Position numbers and translations under genes: made by a program. The notes under the pieces are model-generated. The model did no database searches. It saw only the letters and a list, made by a program, of their open reading frames with translations, and was not told the DNA's origin. A stretch of DNA of 64,000 nt from DATAFF01 sp963744915 (GTDB lineage: Bacteria > Pseudomonadota > Alphaproteobacteria > Rhizobiales > Aestuariivirgaceae): NCBI GenBank assembly GCA_963744915.1, contig CAVUUY010000016.1, positions 1 through 64,000 on the forward strand. Reading direction: 5' to 3'. Below, one piece after another: positions 16,672-24,790 of this stretch (position 1 is its first letter; each line of letters starts with the position of its first letter).

Positions 16672-17738
16672 GGGTTCGACTCGAATCGAGGCCGCCATCG
16701 CGTTTTCGGGAGGTCGCGACGTCGCTGGCGGCGGTCGTCGCCAGCCTCGGCATTCTAGGGCTCCTGATCGCTCTTGCTGGAGCCAATCCGCTCACTGGCT
16801 TCGTTCTGCTGGCGAAATCGGCGCTGGTCGGCAAGCTGGCCTTGACCGAGACCCTGGCCAAGGCAAGCCCGCTCGTGCTGACCGGGCTCGCGGCGCTTGT
16901 CGCTTTCCGGATCAAGTTCTGGAACATCGGCGGCGAGGGCCAGCTGCTCGTCGGCGCAATGGCTGCTGCCTTTATCGGCGCCAGAACCGGCATTCCCGAG
17001 CCCATGCCGATACCGTCGATGATCTTCGGGGCAGCCATCGCGGGTGCGCTTGCAGCCGCAGTGCCGGCCTTTCTGAAGGTCCGCTTCGAGGCCGATGAGG
17101 TGGTCAGCACCCTCATGCTCAATTTCATCATTGCCTATTTCATGGCAGCGCTTCTGTCGGGGCCATGGAAGGATCCCGTCAGCGGCTGGACCGACAGCCC
17201 GGACATACTCCCTGCCGCCGAATGGCCGACATTCTGGCGGGGCACCCGACTGCATCTGGGCATCGTCATCGCCATCATATCAGCGCTCGGCATATCATTG
17301 CTCCTCCGCCGCACGACTTTCGGGCTGGCGATGGACATTGTCGGGGACAATCCCCGCGCCGCCATTCACGCCGGGCTCAAGCCAAAGCGGATCATCCTCC
17401 TCACCGCATTGTTGTCAGGTGCAATGGCGGGGCTTGCCGGCGCCGGCGAGGTCGGCGGCATTCAGTTCCAAGTCATGGGGTCCATATCGCCCGGCTACGG
17501 CTATGCCGGCATCGCCGTTGCCATGCTCGCGCGCCTGTCGCCTCTCGCGGTTCTTCCCGCCGCCTTCTTTTTCGCCGCCATCATTACCGGCAGCAGCGAA
17601 ATGTCGCGTCAAATCGACGTGCCGGTCTTTCTGGCGGATGCAATTCAAGGAATTGCGCTACTCGCCGTGCTGGTGGCTGCGATCTTGTCGCGTTACCGTC
17701 TCCGCTTCGAGCTCGCCCGACGCGGAGCCGCAACTTGA
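16668..17738 (+). CDS. BMP-type ABC transporter permease 1
   Basis: A 356-residue multi-pass inner-membrane permease of the BPD_transp_2 family (ribose/branched-chain/nucleoside). The characteristic FWNIGGEGQLLVGA motif is near residue 85 and the VGDNPRAAIHAGL cytoplasmic loop is in the second half. ATG 16668 overlaps the ATPase stop by four bases. It forms a heterodimeric channel with the gene at 17735. These permeases have about eight to ten transmembrane segments, and the hydrophobicity of this sequence agrees. Confidence 0.9.
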   Translation: MRVRLESRPPSRFREVATSLAAVVASLGILGLLIALAGANPLTGFVLLAKSALVGKLALTETLAKASPLVLTGLAALVAFRIKFWNIGGEGQLLVGAMAAAFIGARTGIPEPMPIPSMIFGAAIAGALAAAVPAFLKVRFEADEVVSTLMLNFIIAYFMAALLSGPWKDPVSGWTDSPDILPAAEWPTFWRGTRLHLGIVIAIISALGISLLLRRTTFGLAMDIVGDNPRAAIHAGLKPKRIILLTALLSGAMAGLAGAGEVGGIQFQVMGSISPGYGYAGIAVAMLARLSPLAVLPAAFFFAAIITGSSEMSRQIDVPVFLADAIQGIALLAVLVAAILSRYRLRFELARRGAAT

Positions 17739-18676
17739 CCCTGCTCGAACTCGTTCTCGATATCGGGTTCTTCGCGGCCGCCGTACGACTGGCAGTGCCT
17801 CTCCTGCTTGGAACTTTGGGAGAGCTTATCGCCGAGCGATCGGGAAGCCTCAATCTCGGGATCGAAGGCATGATGCTTGCCGGCGCGTTTGCGGGTTTTG
17901 CCACCGCGTCGGTCAGCGGGTCACTCTGGCTGGGGGTCGTTGCCGCAGTCGCCATGGGCGCATTTCTCGGACTCTCGCTTGCGGTGCTCACCGTGTTGCT
18001 GAGGCTGGACCAAACCGTTGCCGGCATCGGCATGACAATGAGCGTTACCGGCCTTGCCTTCTACTTTTATCGCCTGGGATTTGGCGGAAGCGCGGTGCCG
18101 CCATCCATCCAGCCATTCCGGACAGTGTCAATCCCGATCCTCGCCAAGATACCGGTGCTCGGCCCGATCTTCTTCAGCCAATATGCGCTGACCTATATTG
18201 CCTATCTTCTCGTACCGCTCTTGGCCTTCTTCCTCATGAAAACCCCCGCAGGGCTGGCGCTGCGGACAGTTGGCGAGAACCCGCTTGCGGCGGCAAGCGT
18301 CGGCATCGATGTCGTCCGGGTGCGGATATTCGCGTTGATCGCCGCCGGTTCGTTGGCCGGGCTTGCCGGAGCGTATCTTGATCTCGCTGCGTTCGGCTCT
18401 TTCGGCTACGGCATCATTTCCGGCCGAGGGTGGATCTGCCTGGCGCTGGTCGTGTTGGGCCGTTGGCAGCCGATTCCTTGCGCGCTCTCTGCCTTCCTGT
18501 TCGGCGCGGTCGATGCCTTCCAGCTCCGGCTGCAGACCAGCGGCGCATGGGCAATTCCCTACCAGGTTTTCCTCGCCCTGCCCTATTTGGCGACCCTCGC
18601 CGCAATGGTCTTGAGCGCCCGCCAGGCGGTGGCTCCGGCCGCGCTGGGAAAACCCTACGATCCGGAGATCCGGTGA
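17735..18676 (+). CDS. BMP-type ABC transporter permease 2
   Basis: A 313-residue permease of the same family as its neighbour. It has the NLGIEGMMLAGAFAG motif near residue 45, the TVGENPLAAASVGI loop around residue 185, and a late GRGWICLALVVLGRW segment. I choose a TTG start at 17735 because it overlaps the preceding stop (TTGA) and gives the expected family N-terminus; the longer upstream open frame runs antiphase through permease 1. The 3' end overlaps the convergent M20 gene by 22 bases, so no terminator hairpin separates them. Confidence 0.88.
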   Translation: MTLLELVLDIGFFAAAVRLAVPLLLGTLGELIAERSGSLNLGIEGMMLAGAFAGFATASVSGSLWLGVVAAVAMGAFLGLSLAVLTVLLRLDQTVAGIGMTMSVTGLAFYFYRLGFGGSAVPPSIQPFRTVSIPILAKIPVLGPIFFSQYALTYIAYLLVPLLAFFLMKTPAGLALRTVGENPLAAASVGIDVVRVRIFALIAAGSLAGLAGAYLDLAAFGSFGYGIISGRGWICLALVVLGRWQPIPCALSAFLFGAVDAFQLRLQTSGAWAIPYQVFLALPYLATLAAMVLSARQAVAPAALGKPYDPEIR

Positions 18677-19887
18677 CCTCCGAGATAGTCGAGAGCGGCG
18701 ATCGCATAAATCTTGGCGCAGTCGAGGAAATCCTTGCGATAGACAAAATCATCGACACCGGAAGCCAGCAATGGCTGCGGGCCGAAGCACACCGCCTGGA
18801 CACCCGCCCGGCGCCAGCGTGAAGCATCGCTGGCGGGAAGCCTGACCACCAGCGCGGGCGGCTTGCCGCGCACGAAGGCAGCCGCCAATTCCATCGAACG
18901 GACGATGGCGGAATCGACCGCCGTCCAATTCGGATCCCAGCCCTTGATCCTGTCGATCGCAAGCCAATCCTTGTCGACGAGCGCCGTCAATTCACGCTCG
19001 ACAGCGTCGACGGAAATTCCCGGTGGCACCCGTATATCGAGCTCCGCCTCGGCTTGGTCGGCCAGCTGACTGAAGAAACTTCCGCCCGACACCCTCCCGA
19101 CATTGGCCGAGAGCCGCAGCCCGTCGCGCGCCGCATCCCGATCCAGCCTGCCGAGATCTCCCGGCGCTTCCACCAGACGCTCGTTCCATTGATCGAGAAT
19201 AGTCACCATGGCGGCGAGCCGGTGAATCGCCGAGTCGCCGCGCCGCGCCGCCATTCCCTGCCCCGGCTTGCCCTGCACCTTGATCCGGAACCACGCCACG
19301 CCCTTCTCCGCGATGGCCAGTCCCATGCCGCCTGGACCTTCGCCGCAGATCAACGCATCGCCGATGAGATCCGGCCGCTGCTCCAGCAGAAAGCCGGCGC
19401 CGTTCGGTCCGAAGACGACCTCATCGGCAACGGCGGTCAGCGAGATTCGCCCCTGCCACAGGTCGGTTCGTTCGGCGAGCCAGGCATAGGCGACCAGAAG
19501 TGCGGCGACCGCCCCCTTCATGTTGCCCGCACCGAGGCCGAGAAGCCGGTCCTTCTGCTCGGTCAGGGCGAACGGCTCGACAGTCCAGGAATCCCTTCGT
19601 CCAACCGGGATCGTATCCATATGACCGTTCAAAACGAGATGCCGACCGCTGCCATTTGCAATCCGCGACACGATGTTCGGCTGGTTTTCTGCGCGCTGAA
19701 TGCGCTCTGCCGATAATCCCCCCGCTTGAAGGAAGCGCTCGATCTCGCGCGCGACCGCTTCGACATTTCCCGGAGGATTTTCGCTCGGGGCGGCAACGAG
19801 TTTCGCAAGAAGCGCCGTCTGCTCGTCGGCCCGGGCGTCTATCGACTTGCAGATCTCGGATCGCAGCTGGTGAACATCGCTTGGCAT
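18655..19887 (-). CDS. M20 family deacylase/peptidase (ArgE/DapE type)
   Basis: A 410-residue zinc amidohydrolase. The metal motif segment is NGHMDTIPVG, a catalytic Glu lies in ICGEGPGG, and a lid or dimerisation domain follows (about residues 195-305) before the catalytic domain resumes. Relatives remove acyl groups from amino acids (acetylornithine deacetylase, succinyl-diaminopimelate desuccinylase, N-acyl amino acid deacylases). The exact acyl-amino acid is not set by sequence. It is transcribed toward the BMP importer and overlaps its last codons. It may supply an amino acid released from an imported conjugate. Confidence 0.85.
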   Translation of the reverse strand: MPSDVHQLRSEICKSIDARADEQTALLAKLVAAPSENPPGNVEAVAREIERFLQAGGLSAERIQRAENQPNIVSRIANGSGRHLVLNGHMDTIPVGRRDSWTVEPFALTEQKDRLLGLGAGNMKGAVAALLVAYAWLAERTDLWQGRISLTAVADEVVFGPNGAGFLLEQRPDLIGDALICGEGPGGMGLAIAEKGVAWFRIKVQGKPGQGMAARRGDSAIHRLAAMVTILDQWNERLVEAPGDLGRLDRDAARDGLRLSANVGRVSGGSFFSQLADQAEAELDIRVPPGISVDAVERELTALVDKDWLAIDRIKGWDPNWTAVDSAIVRSMELAAAFVRGKPPALVVRLPASDASRWRRAGVQAVCFGPQPLLASGVDDFVYRKDFLDCAKIYAIAALDYLGGHRISGS

Positions 19888-20127
19888 CGGCGCATCCCTG
19901 CCCGGGGTTCGGGGTTCGAGATGTTGGAGTGACCGCGCAGCGCGTTCAAGCCGTCGATTTGCGGTGCCCGGCTACCCGCTACCCGCGCTGCGTGCAGGAA
20001 GGGCGCCGGACAGATTTTTGCCAGTCGTCGCAGTCTCAGTCGAACGACGGCGATTGACGCCGTTCTCCACCTGCTATTCGATGGGCGTGTTCACTCAGTC
20101 ATGAGGGACATGGGAGGAGTTTAAAAA
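19888..20127. promoter_or_regulatory. divergent intergenic region before the PQQ dehydrogenase
   Basis: 240 bases between two divergent genes. TTGACG at 20054-20059 is a possible -35 box for the rightward PQQ gene; the best -10 (TATTCG, 20075) is only 15 bases away, so the call is weak. GGGAGGAG before ATG 20128 is a good ribosome site. Nothing else was recognised. Confidence 0.3.
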
Positions 20128-21840
20128 ATGCTGCGAAAATCGAGGAAGGCCCTTGTGACGGGTGTCGCAGGGCTGGCCGTGCTTGCCATCAGCGGTGCAG
20201 AAGCCAGTTCCCAGGAGGTCAAAGCGGCTGTCAAATATGGCGACATGCAAACGGTCACCCAGGATCTGCTCAGTCGCGCCGCCGGCGACGGTAACAATTT
20301 CCTGCACACCAATGGCAACTACAAGCAGACCCGCTATTATCCAAACCGCCAGATCAACAGCGGCAATGTGACGAAGCTCCGTCCGGCCTGGCTGTTCCAG
20401 ACCGAAGTCAAGGAGACGATGGAAACAACCCCCATCGTCGTGAACGGCATCATGTATGTCACGACGGCGTTCGACCACGTCTACGCCCTCGATGCCCGCA
20501 CCGGTGAAGAACTCTGGCACTACAAGCACAAGATGGGGCCGATCACCGTCTATTGCTGCGGCCCGAACAACCGCGGCGTGGCAGTCAGCGGCGACATGGT
20601 CTATCTTGGGACCCTCGATTCCAAGCTGGTCGCGCTCGATTCCAAGACCGGCAAGGTCATGTGGCTGAAGGATATTGCCGATCCCGAGCTCGGCTATTCG
20701 GAGACCATGGCGCCGACGGCGGTCGATGGCAAGATCCTGATCGGCACCAATGGCGGCGAGTACGGTATTCGCGGCTTTGTCAAAGCATTCGACGCCAAGA
20801 CCGGCGACCTGCTATGGACATTCAACACCACCCCCGAGAATTCGGTGGGGAAATGGGCGCAAGATGACGCGACGGGTCGCGACATGCATCGCGACATCGC
20901 TGCCGAGAAGGCGGCCCTGAAGAAGAACGGCGATCCCTTCAAAACCCTCGGCGGTGGCGTCTGGCAGAACCCCGCCGTCGATCTCGACCACAACCGCATC
21001 TTTTTCATGGTCGGCAATCCGTCGCCCGATCTCGATGGCGGCCTGCGGCCTGGCGACAACCTCTACACCAACAGCCTGGTTTCGGTCGATCTCAAGACGG
21101 GCAAGTACGTCTGCCATTTCCAATATATCGCCCATGATGTCTGGGATCTGGACGCCGTGAGCCCGGCGGTGCTGGTCGATGTCAAGAACAAGGACGGGAA
21201 GACTATCCCGGGCGTGCTGCATGCCGGCAAGACCGGCCACGTCTATGTTCACAATCGCAACGATTGTTCGCTGATCCGCTTTTCCGAGGCGATGGTGCCG
21301 CAGGAGAACATGTGGGTGCTGCCGACCAAGGAAGGTGCCCGCATGCTGCCGGGAGCCAATGGCGGCGTCGAGTGGTCGCCGATGGCGGTCAATGAAGCGC
21401 TGAGCCTCACCTATGCCATCAATCTTCACCAGCCGATGACCTACCACGTCGAGTCCTCGCCCTATCCAAGCGGCAAGCTTTGGCTCGGCGGTGCCTTCAA
21501 GGTCATTCCGGGCGAAGAGCAATGGGGAAATGTCACGGCGGTGGATTACAACACCGGCAAGATCCGCTGGCAGGTCAAGACCCCGGAACCGATGATCGGT
21601 GGCGTGCTGGCAACCGCCGGCGGGCTGGTGTTCACCGGCGAAGGCAATGGGCTGTTCAAGGCCTATGATGCCGAGACCGGATCGGTGCTCTGGAAGTTCC
21701 AGGCCGGTGCCGGCGTCAATGCTCCGCCAGCCTCATATACCGTCGATGGCAAGCAGTACATCGTCGTGGCGGCGGGTGGAAATACCCAGCTCGACTACAA
21801 GCGCGGCAACACCATCGTGGCGTTCACGCTGGCCGAATGA
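20128..21840 (+). CDS. PQQ-dependent alcohol dehydrogenase with lanthanide-type metal site
   Basis: A 570-residue periplasmic quinoprotein. It has a Sec signal peptide (residues 1-26), the repeated propeller W motifs, and an adjacent disulfide pair Cys143-Cys144 (VYCCGPNNRG) as in methanol/ethanol dehydrogenases. The catalytic Asp340 in HDVWDLD is followed two positions later by Asp342, the extra acidic ligand that marks lanthanide-using XoxF and PedH enzymes; Ca-dependent MxaF has Ala there. No fused cytochrome domain is present. A cytochrome c gene overlaps its stop, which is the likely electron acceptor. It oxidises primary alcohols, but chain-length preference cannot be read. Confidence 0.88.
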   Translation: MLRKSRKALVTGVAGLAVLAISGAEASSQEVKAAVKYGDMQTVTQDLLSRAAGDGNNFLHTNGNYKQTRYYPNRQINSGNVTKLRPAWLFQTEVKETMETTPIVVNGIMYVTTAFDHVYALDARTGEELWHYKHKMGPITVYCCGPNNRGVAVSGDMVYLGTLDSKLVALDSKTGKVMWLKDIADPELGYSETMAPTAVDGKILIGTNGGEYGIRGFVKAFDAKTGDLLWTFNTTPENSVGKWAQDDATGRDMHRDIAAEKAALKKNGDPFKTLGGGVWQNPAVDLDHNRIFFMVGNPSPDLDGGLRPGDNLYTNSLVSVDLKTGKYVCHFQYIAHDVWDLDAVSPAVLVDVKNKDGKTIPGVLHAGKTGHVYVHNRNDCSLIRFSEAMVPQENMWVLPTKEGARMLPGANGGVEWSPMAVNEALSLTYAINLHQPMTYHVESSPYPSGKLWLGGAFKVIPGEEQWGNVTAVDYNTGKIRWQVKTPEPMIGGVLATAGGLVFTGEGNGLFKAYDAETGSVLWKFQAGAGVNAPPASYTVDGKQYIVVAAGGNTQLDYKRGNTIVAFTLAE

Positions 21841-22469
21841 GTTTGCATTTCATCCAAGTCAAGGAAAGTGGCGGGACCGGGCGTCGGTCCCCCATTTTCA
21901 TCACCATCCTGTCTGTGGCCGTGCTGTCGATCGGTGCCACGCCGGGTGCCGCTCAGGCGCAGGATATTGCCGAGAAGGCGAAACTCTGCGCCACCTGTCA
22001 TGGCGAGGACGGCAAGCCCAAGGAACCGGACACGCCGATCATCTGGGGACAGCATGCCGGTTACATCTATATCGAGCTCAGGGATTATAAGAGCGGCCTT
22101 CGCAAGAACGACAAGATGTCAGTCGTTGCCGCCGACCTCTCCAAGGACGACATGATTGCGCTTGGCCAATATTTCTCGGAGAAGCCGTGGCCGCAGCTCG
22201 ACAGCTGGGCGAGCGATGCCGACGCGGCGGCCGGCGAACGCATCGCCACGGCAGGGATGTGCAAGGAATGCCACCTCGACGGCTATAGGGGTGCAAGCAC
22301 CGTTCCCCGGCTGGCGGGGCAGGGCCCTACCTATCTCGAAGGGACGCTGCTCGCCTTCAAGACCAGGGCACGGGCGAACAATCCCGACAAGTCGACACTG
22401 CTCGCTTCTTTTTCCGATGAAGAGTTGAAGACCATGGCCCGGTATCTCGGCGGGATCCACGATCAATGA
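21837..22469 (+). CDS. secreted di-haem cytochrome c (c4-like)
   Basis: A 210-residue periplasmic cytochrome with a hydrophobic signal sequence (about residues 18-41, AQA cleavage) and two haem attachment motifs, CATCH at 51-55 and CKECH at 142-146. Two similar halves of about 90 residues, each ending in a DEEL/DDM-like helix, give a cytochrome c4-like layout. ATG 21837 overlaps the PQQ dehydrogenase stop by four bases, so it is almost certainly the electron acceptor of that enzyme. The stop overlaps the ankyrin gene start the same way. Confidence 0.88.
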   Translation: MSLHFIQVKESGGTGRRSPIFITILSVAVLSIGATPGAAQAQDIAEKAKLCATCHGEDGKPKEPDTPIIWGQHAGYIYIELRDYKSGLRKNDKMSVVAADLSKDDMIALGQYFSEKPWPQLDSWASDADAAAGERIATAGMCKECHLDGYRGASTVPRLAGQGPTYLEGTLLAFKTRARANNPDKSTLLASFSDEELKTMARYLGGIHDQ

Positions 22470-23392
22470 GGCGTCGATCCTGCGCCGTTGTCGCGCTTGC
22501 AGCATTGCCGTTGGCCGTGGCCCTTGCGGCATCGGTCGAGGCCGGAAGCAAATCAGCCTGCACCGAGCTCGGCGAGTCCTATGCCACGATCCGCAAGGAG
22601 GCGGTTGCCGGCCAAAGGAGTTCGGTGCTCTTTTCGGCGATCGCCAAGGGTTGCGACGAACTCGTGCGCGACCTCCTCGCCGACGGCGCCTCGCTCGAGG
22701 CGAAGAACCGCCTGGGCGCCATGCCGCTGGCAATCGCGGCAGCCGGCGGTCACGTCGCGCTGGTGCAGATGTTTCTCGAGCGCGGGGCGCCGATCAACGC
22801 GCTCAGCATCGATGGGTCGACGGCGCTTTTCCAGGCCGTGGTCCAGGGCCGCAACAATGTGGTCCCGATGCTTCTGGCGCACGGCGCCGATCCCAACATC
22901 CCGGGACGAAGCGGCATCCCACCCGTCGCTGCGGCAGCCTATATGGGCGATGCAACGGCAGTTGAGCTGCTGCTGAAGAGCGGCGCCGATCCGAAGACGC
23001 TCGACACCACCGGCAAGGCTGCGATGGTCTATGCCGTCGGGCGCGGCTTTCCCAAGGTGGTACGCGTGCTCATCGCCCATGGCGTGGACGTCAACGCGCG
23101 CTACGGCAATGCGTTGACCGCGCTCATGTGGGCGGCCGGGTACTCCAACGAGGCCGGCACCGAGGACATTGCCGAGACGCTGAAACTCCTGCTCGATCAT
23201 GGCGCCCGGATCAACGACCAGGATGATCGCGGCCGCACCGCGCTGATGATCGCCGCCGAGCTCGGCCATGGCGCGGCAGTCGATCTGCTGATGGGCCGCG
23301 GCGCCGATGCCGCTGTCCACGACAAGACCGGCAAGAGTGCGCAGGATCTCGCTCCCAGCGACGAGCTAAGGTCGAAACTCGGCGCGAATTGA
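22466..23392 (+). CDS. secreted ankyrin-repeat protein
   Basis: A 308-residue protein with a Sec signal peptide (residues 1-26, ending near VEAGS) and about six to seven ankyrin repeats (recognisable units include PLAIAAAGGHVALVQMFLERG, TALFQAVVQGRNNVVPMLLAHGA and TALMIAAELGHGAAVDLLMGRG, each shortened here). It is translationally coupled to the cytochrome c gene. Periplasmic ankyrin proteins act as protein-binding scaffolds; some protect against peroxide (AnkB next to catalase). Its role with a PQQ dehydrogenase is unknown; assembly, PQQ delivery or docking are possible guesses. Confidence 0.85.
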   Translation: MRRRSCAVVALAALPLAVALAASVEAGSKSACTELGESYATIRKEAVAGQRSSVLFSAIAKGCDELVRDLLADGASLEAKNRLGAMPLAIAAAGGHVALVQMFLERGAPINALSIDGSTALFQAVVQGRNNVVPMLLAHGADPNIPGRSGIPPVAAAAYMGDATAVELLLKSGADPKTLDTTGKAAMVYAVGRGFPKVVRVLIAHGVDVNARYGNALTALMWAAGYSNEAGTEDIAETLKLLLDHGARINDQDDRGRTALMIAAELGHGAAVDLLMGRGADAAVHDKTGKSAQDLAPSDELRSKLGAN

Positions 23393-23438
23393 TAAAGGGG
23401 CGCGCTCGCAAGGCTGAGCCGGGGCGATGTTCCCTAAA

Positions 23439-23454
23439 TGTTCCACGTGAAACA
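23439..23454. other. parS: parS-like ParB binding site
   Basis: TGTTCCACGTGAAACA differs by one base from the widely conserved bacterial centromere sequence TGTTTCACGTGAAACA. It is 16 bases long, intergenic, and 28 bases before the -35 box of the importer operon. parS sites bind ParB-CTP clamps and usually lie close to a replication origin or on a partition-dependent replicon. ParB and ParA are not encoded in this window. Confidence 0.7.
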
Positions 23455-23481
23455 TCCGCCCACGAGCCGTTGATAGCTGGC

Positions 23482-23530
23482 TTGACAGGGATTGGCACAA
23501 TGGTTAATTTTGGTTATTTGGAACGTTCCA
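23482..23530 (+). promoter_or_regulatory. promoter and LacI-type operator of the importer operon
   Basis: TTGACA at 23482-23487 and a -10-like TAATTT at 23505-23510 (17-base spacer) are followed by the perfect 12-base palindrome TGGAACGTTCCA at 23519-23530. The palindrome would overlap the transcription start and is 30 bases before ATG 23561. Two further copies of the arrangement (30980 and 34259) flank the LacI-family gene at 31032-32060. The central CG step and inverted symmetry are typical of LacI-family operators. Confidence 0.65.
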
Positions 23531-23560
23531 CAACAAGATGACATAGAGGGAGGAACTGCC

Positions 23561-24757
23561 ATGGCGGACAACCCGAAGGGACCGTCGAGCCCCCGATGGC
23601 AGCGTCCGGATTCGACGTCGGCCGAGCCGCGGCGAATTTCGCGCCGCGCCTTTGTCGAGCGGTCGGCCGGCGCCGCTCTGGCGATCGGCGGGGTCTCCAG
23701 TTTCCTCACCTCCGGCAGAGCGGCAAGCCAAACCGGAAGCGGAACGGTGGTCGTGATGGCGTGGGAGAACTACGTCCATCCGGAGATCCAGAAGCGCTTC
23801 AAAGCGGCGACCGGCATCACGATTCGTGGCATCGCCGCGGATTCGGATCAGGACATGTTCACCAAGCTGAAGGCTGGCGGCGGCGACCAATATGATGTCG
23901 TCTTCGCGAATGCCGGCTTCTGTCCCCTGTATCACGAGGCCGGGCTCATCGAGCCGCTTGACCTGAACCAGATACCGGCTGCGAAGAACCTGTGGCCCAT
24001 CTTCAAGACGAACACCGGCTTTCCCTATGTCCTGGCGCCGAACCAGACGCTGCTCTACCCGAGCATGTGGGCTTCCTTCGGAATCGTCTGGAACATCGAC
24101 AACTTCAAGGTCCCGCCGCCCTATTCCTGGAAGTCGCTGTGGGACGCTCCCAAGGGCAAGGTCATCCTGCAGGGCGCGGGCGACGACTTCCTCGCGCTCG
24201 CCGGCCTCGCCATGGGCGTGCCGCGCTCCGACATTTACGCCATGACCGGGCCCACCCTCAAAAAAGCGGCCGACTATCTGAGGCAGTTGAAGCCATTCCA
24301 GATCAGCAACAGCTCCGACCTGGTGACCGCCGACGCCGTCCGGACGGGCAAAGCCGTCGCGGGCCAGGCGACGAGCCTCGGCCTCGCCTACCGGATCGAC
24401 GAGAAGGCGGGCAAGCACGTGGCCGACATCAAGCTGCCGAGCGAGGGCGCGCTTGGCTGGGTCGACGGTCCGCAGCTCATCAAGGGCGCCAAGAACCGCG
24501 AGAATGCTCTCAAGTTCATCGACTTCCTGATGGGCGATCCGGGCATGCAGGATTGGCTGTGGCAGTACAACGTCTTCGGAATGTGCAGCCAGACGACATC
24601 GGAGCGCATCCTGAAGGCTGGCGCAAAGCTGAACGCCCCCATTTACGAAGCCCTCGGTGGTGGCAAACCCGATATCGCCACCAGCATGGTCTTCCAGGGA
24701 CCGTCCCGCAATCCGAAGGAATGGGCGGCGGCCTATGACGAGGTGCTGGCCAATTAG
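23561..24757 (+). CDS. polyamine-type ABC transporter substrate-binding protein (PotD-like), Tat-exported
   Basis: A 398-residue periplasmic binding protein of the spermidine/putrescine family. It has a twin-arginine signal (SRRAFVERSAGAALAIGG, residues about 28-45). The mature protein begins with VVMAWENYVHPEIQKRFK, and the YDVVFANAGFCPLYHEAGLIEP region is typical of PotD-like proteins. ATG 23561 has GGGAGGAAC upstream. It heads a three-gene operon with a fused permease and an ATPase, behind a LacI-type operator. The family also carries non-polyamine ligands, so the association with sugar-type dehydrogenases may point to another substrate. Confidence 0.85.
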   Translation: MADNPKGPSSPRWQRPDSTSAEPRRISRRAFVERSAGAALAIGGVSSFLTSGRAASQTGSGTVVVMAWENYVHPEIQKRFKAATGITIRGIAADSDQDMFTKLKAGGGDQYDVVFANAGFCPLYHEAGLIEPLDLNQIPAAKNLWPIFKTNTGFPYVLAPNQTLLYPSMWASFGIVWNIDNFKVPPPYSWKSLWDAPKGKVILQGAGDDFLALAGLAMGVPRSDIYAMTGPTLKKAADYLRQLKPFQISNSSDLVTADAVRTGKAVAGQATSLGLAYRIDEKAGKHVADIKLPSEGALGWVDGPQLIKGAKNRENALKFIDFLMGDPGMQDWLWQYNVFGMCSQTTSERILKAGAKLNAPIYEALGGGKPDIATSMVFQGPSRNPKEWAAAYDEVLAN

Positions 24758-24790
24758 CGCCCAACGAACGCGCAACCGGAGACAAGCTAA

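Noticed and set aside
21691..21701. TGGAAGTTCCA resembling the LacI operator
   Set aside because: Odd length without the central CG and inside the PQQ dehydrogenase coding frame (LWKFQ); chance similarity.
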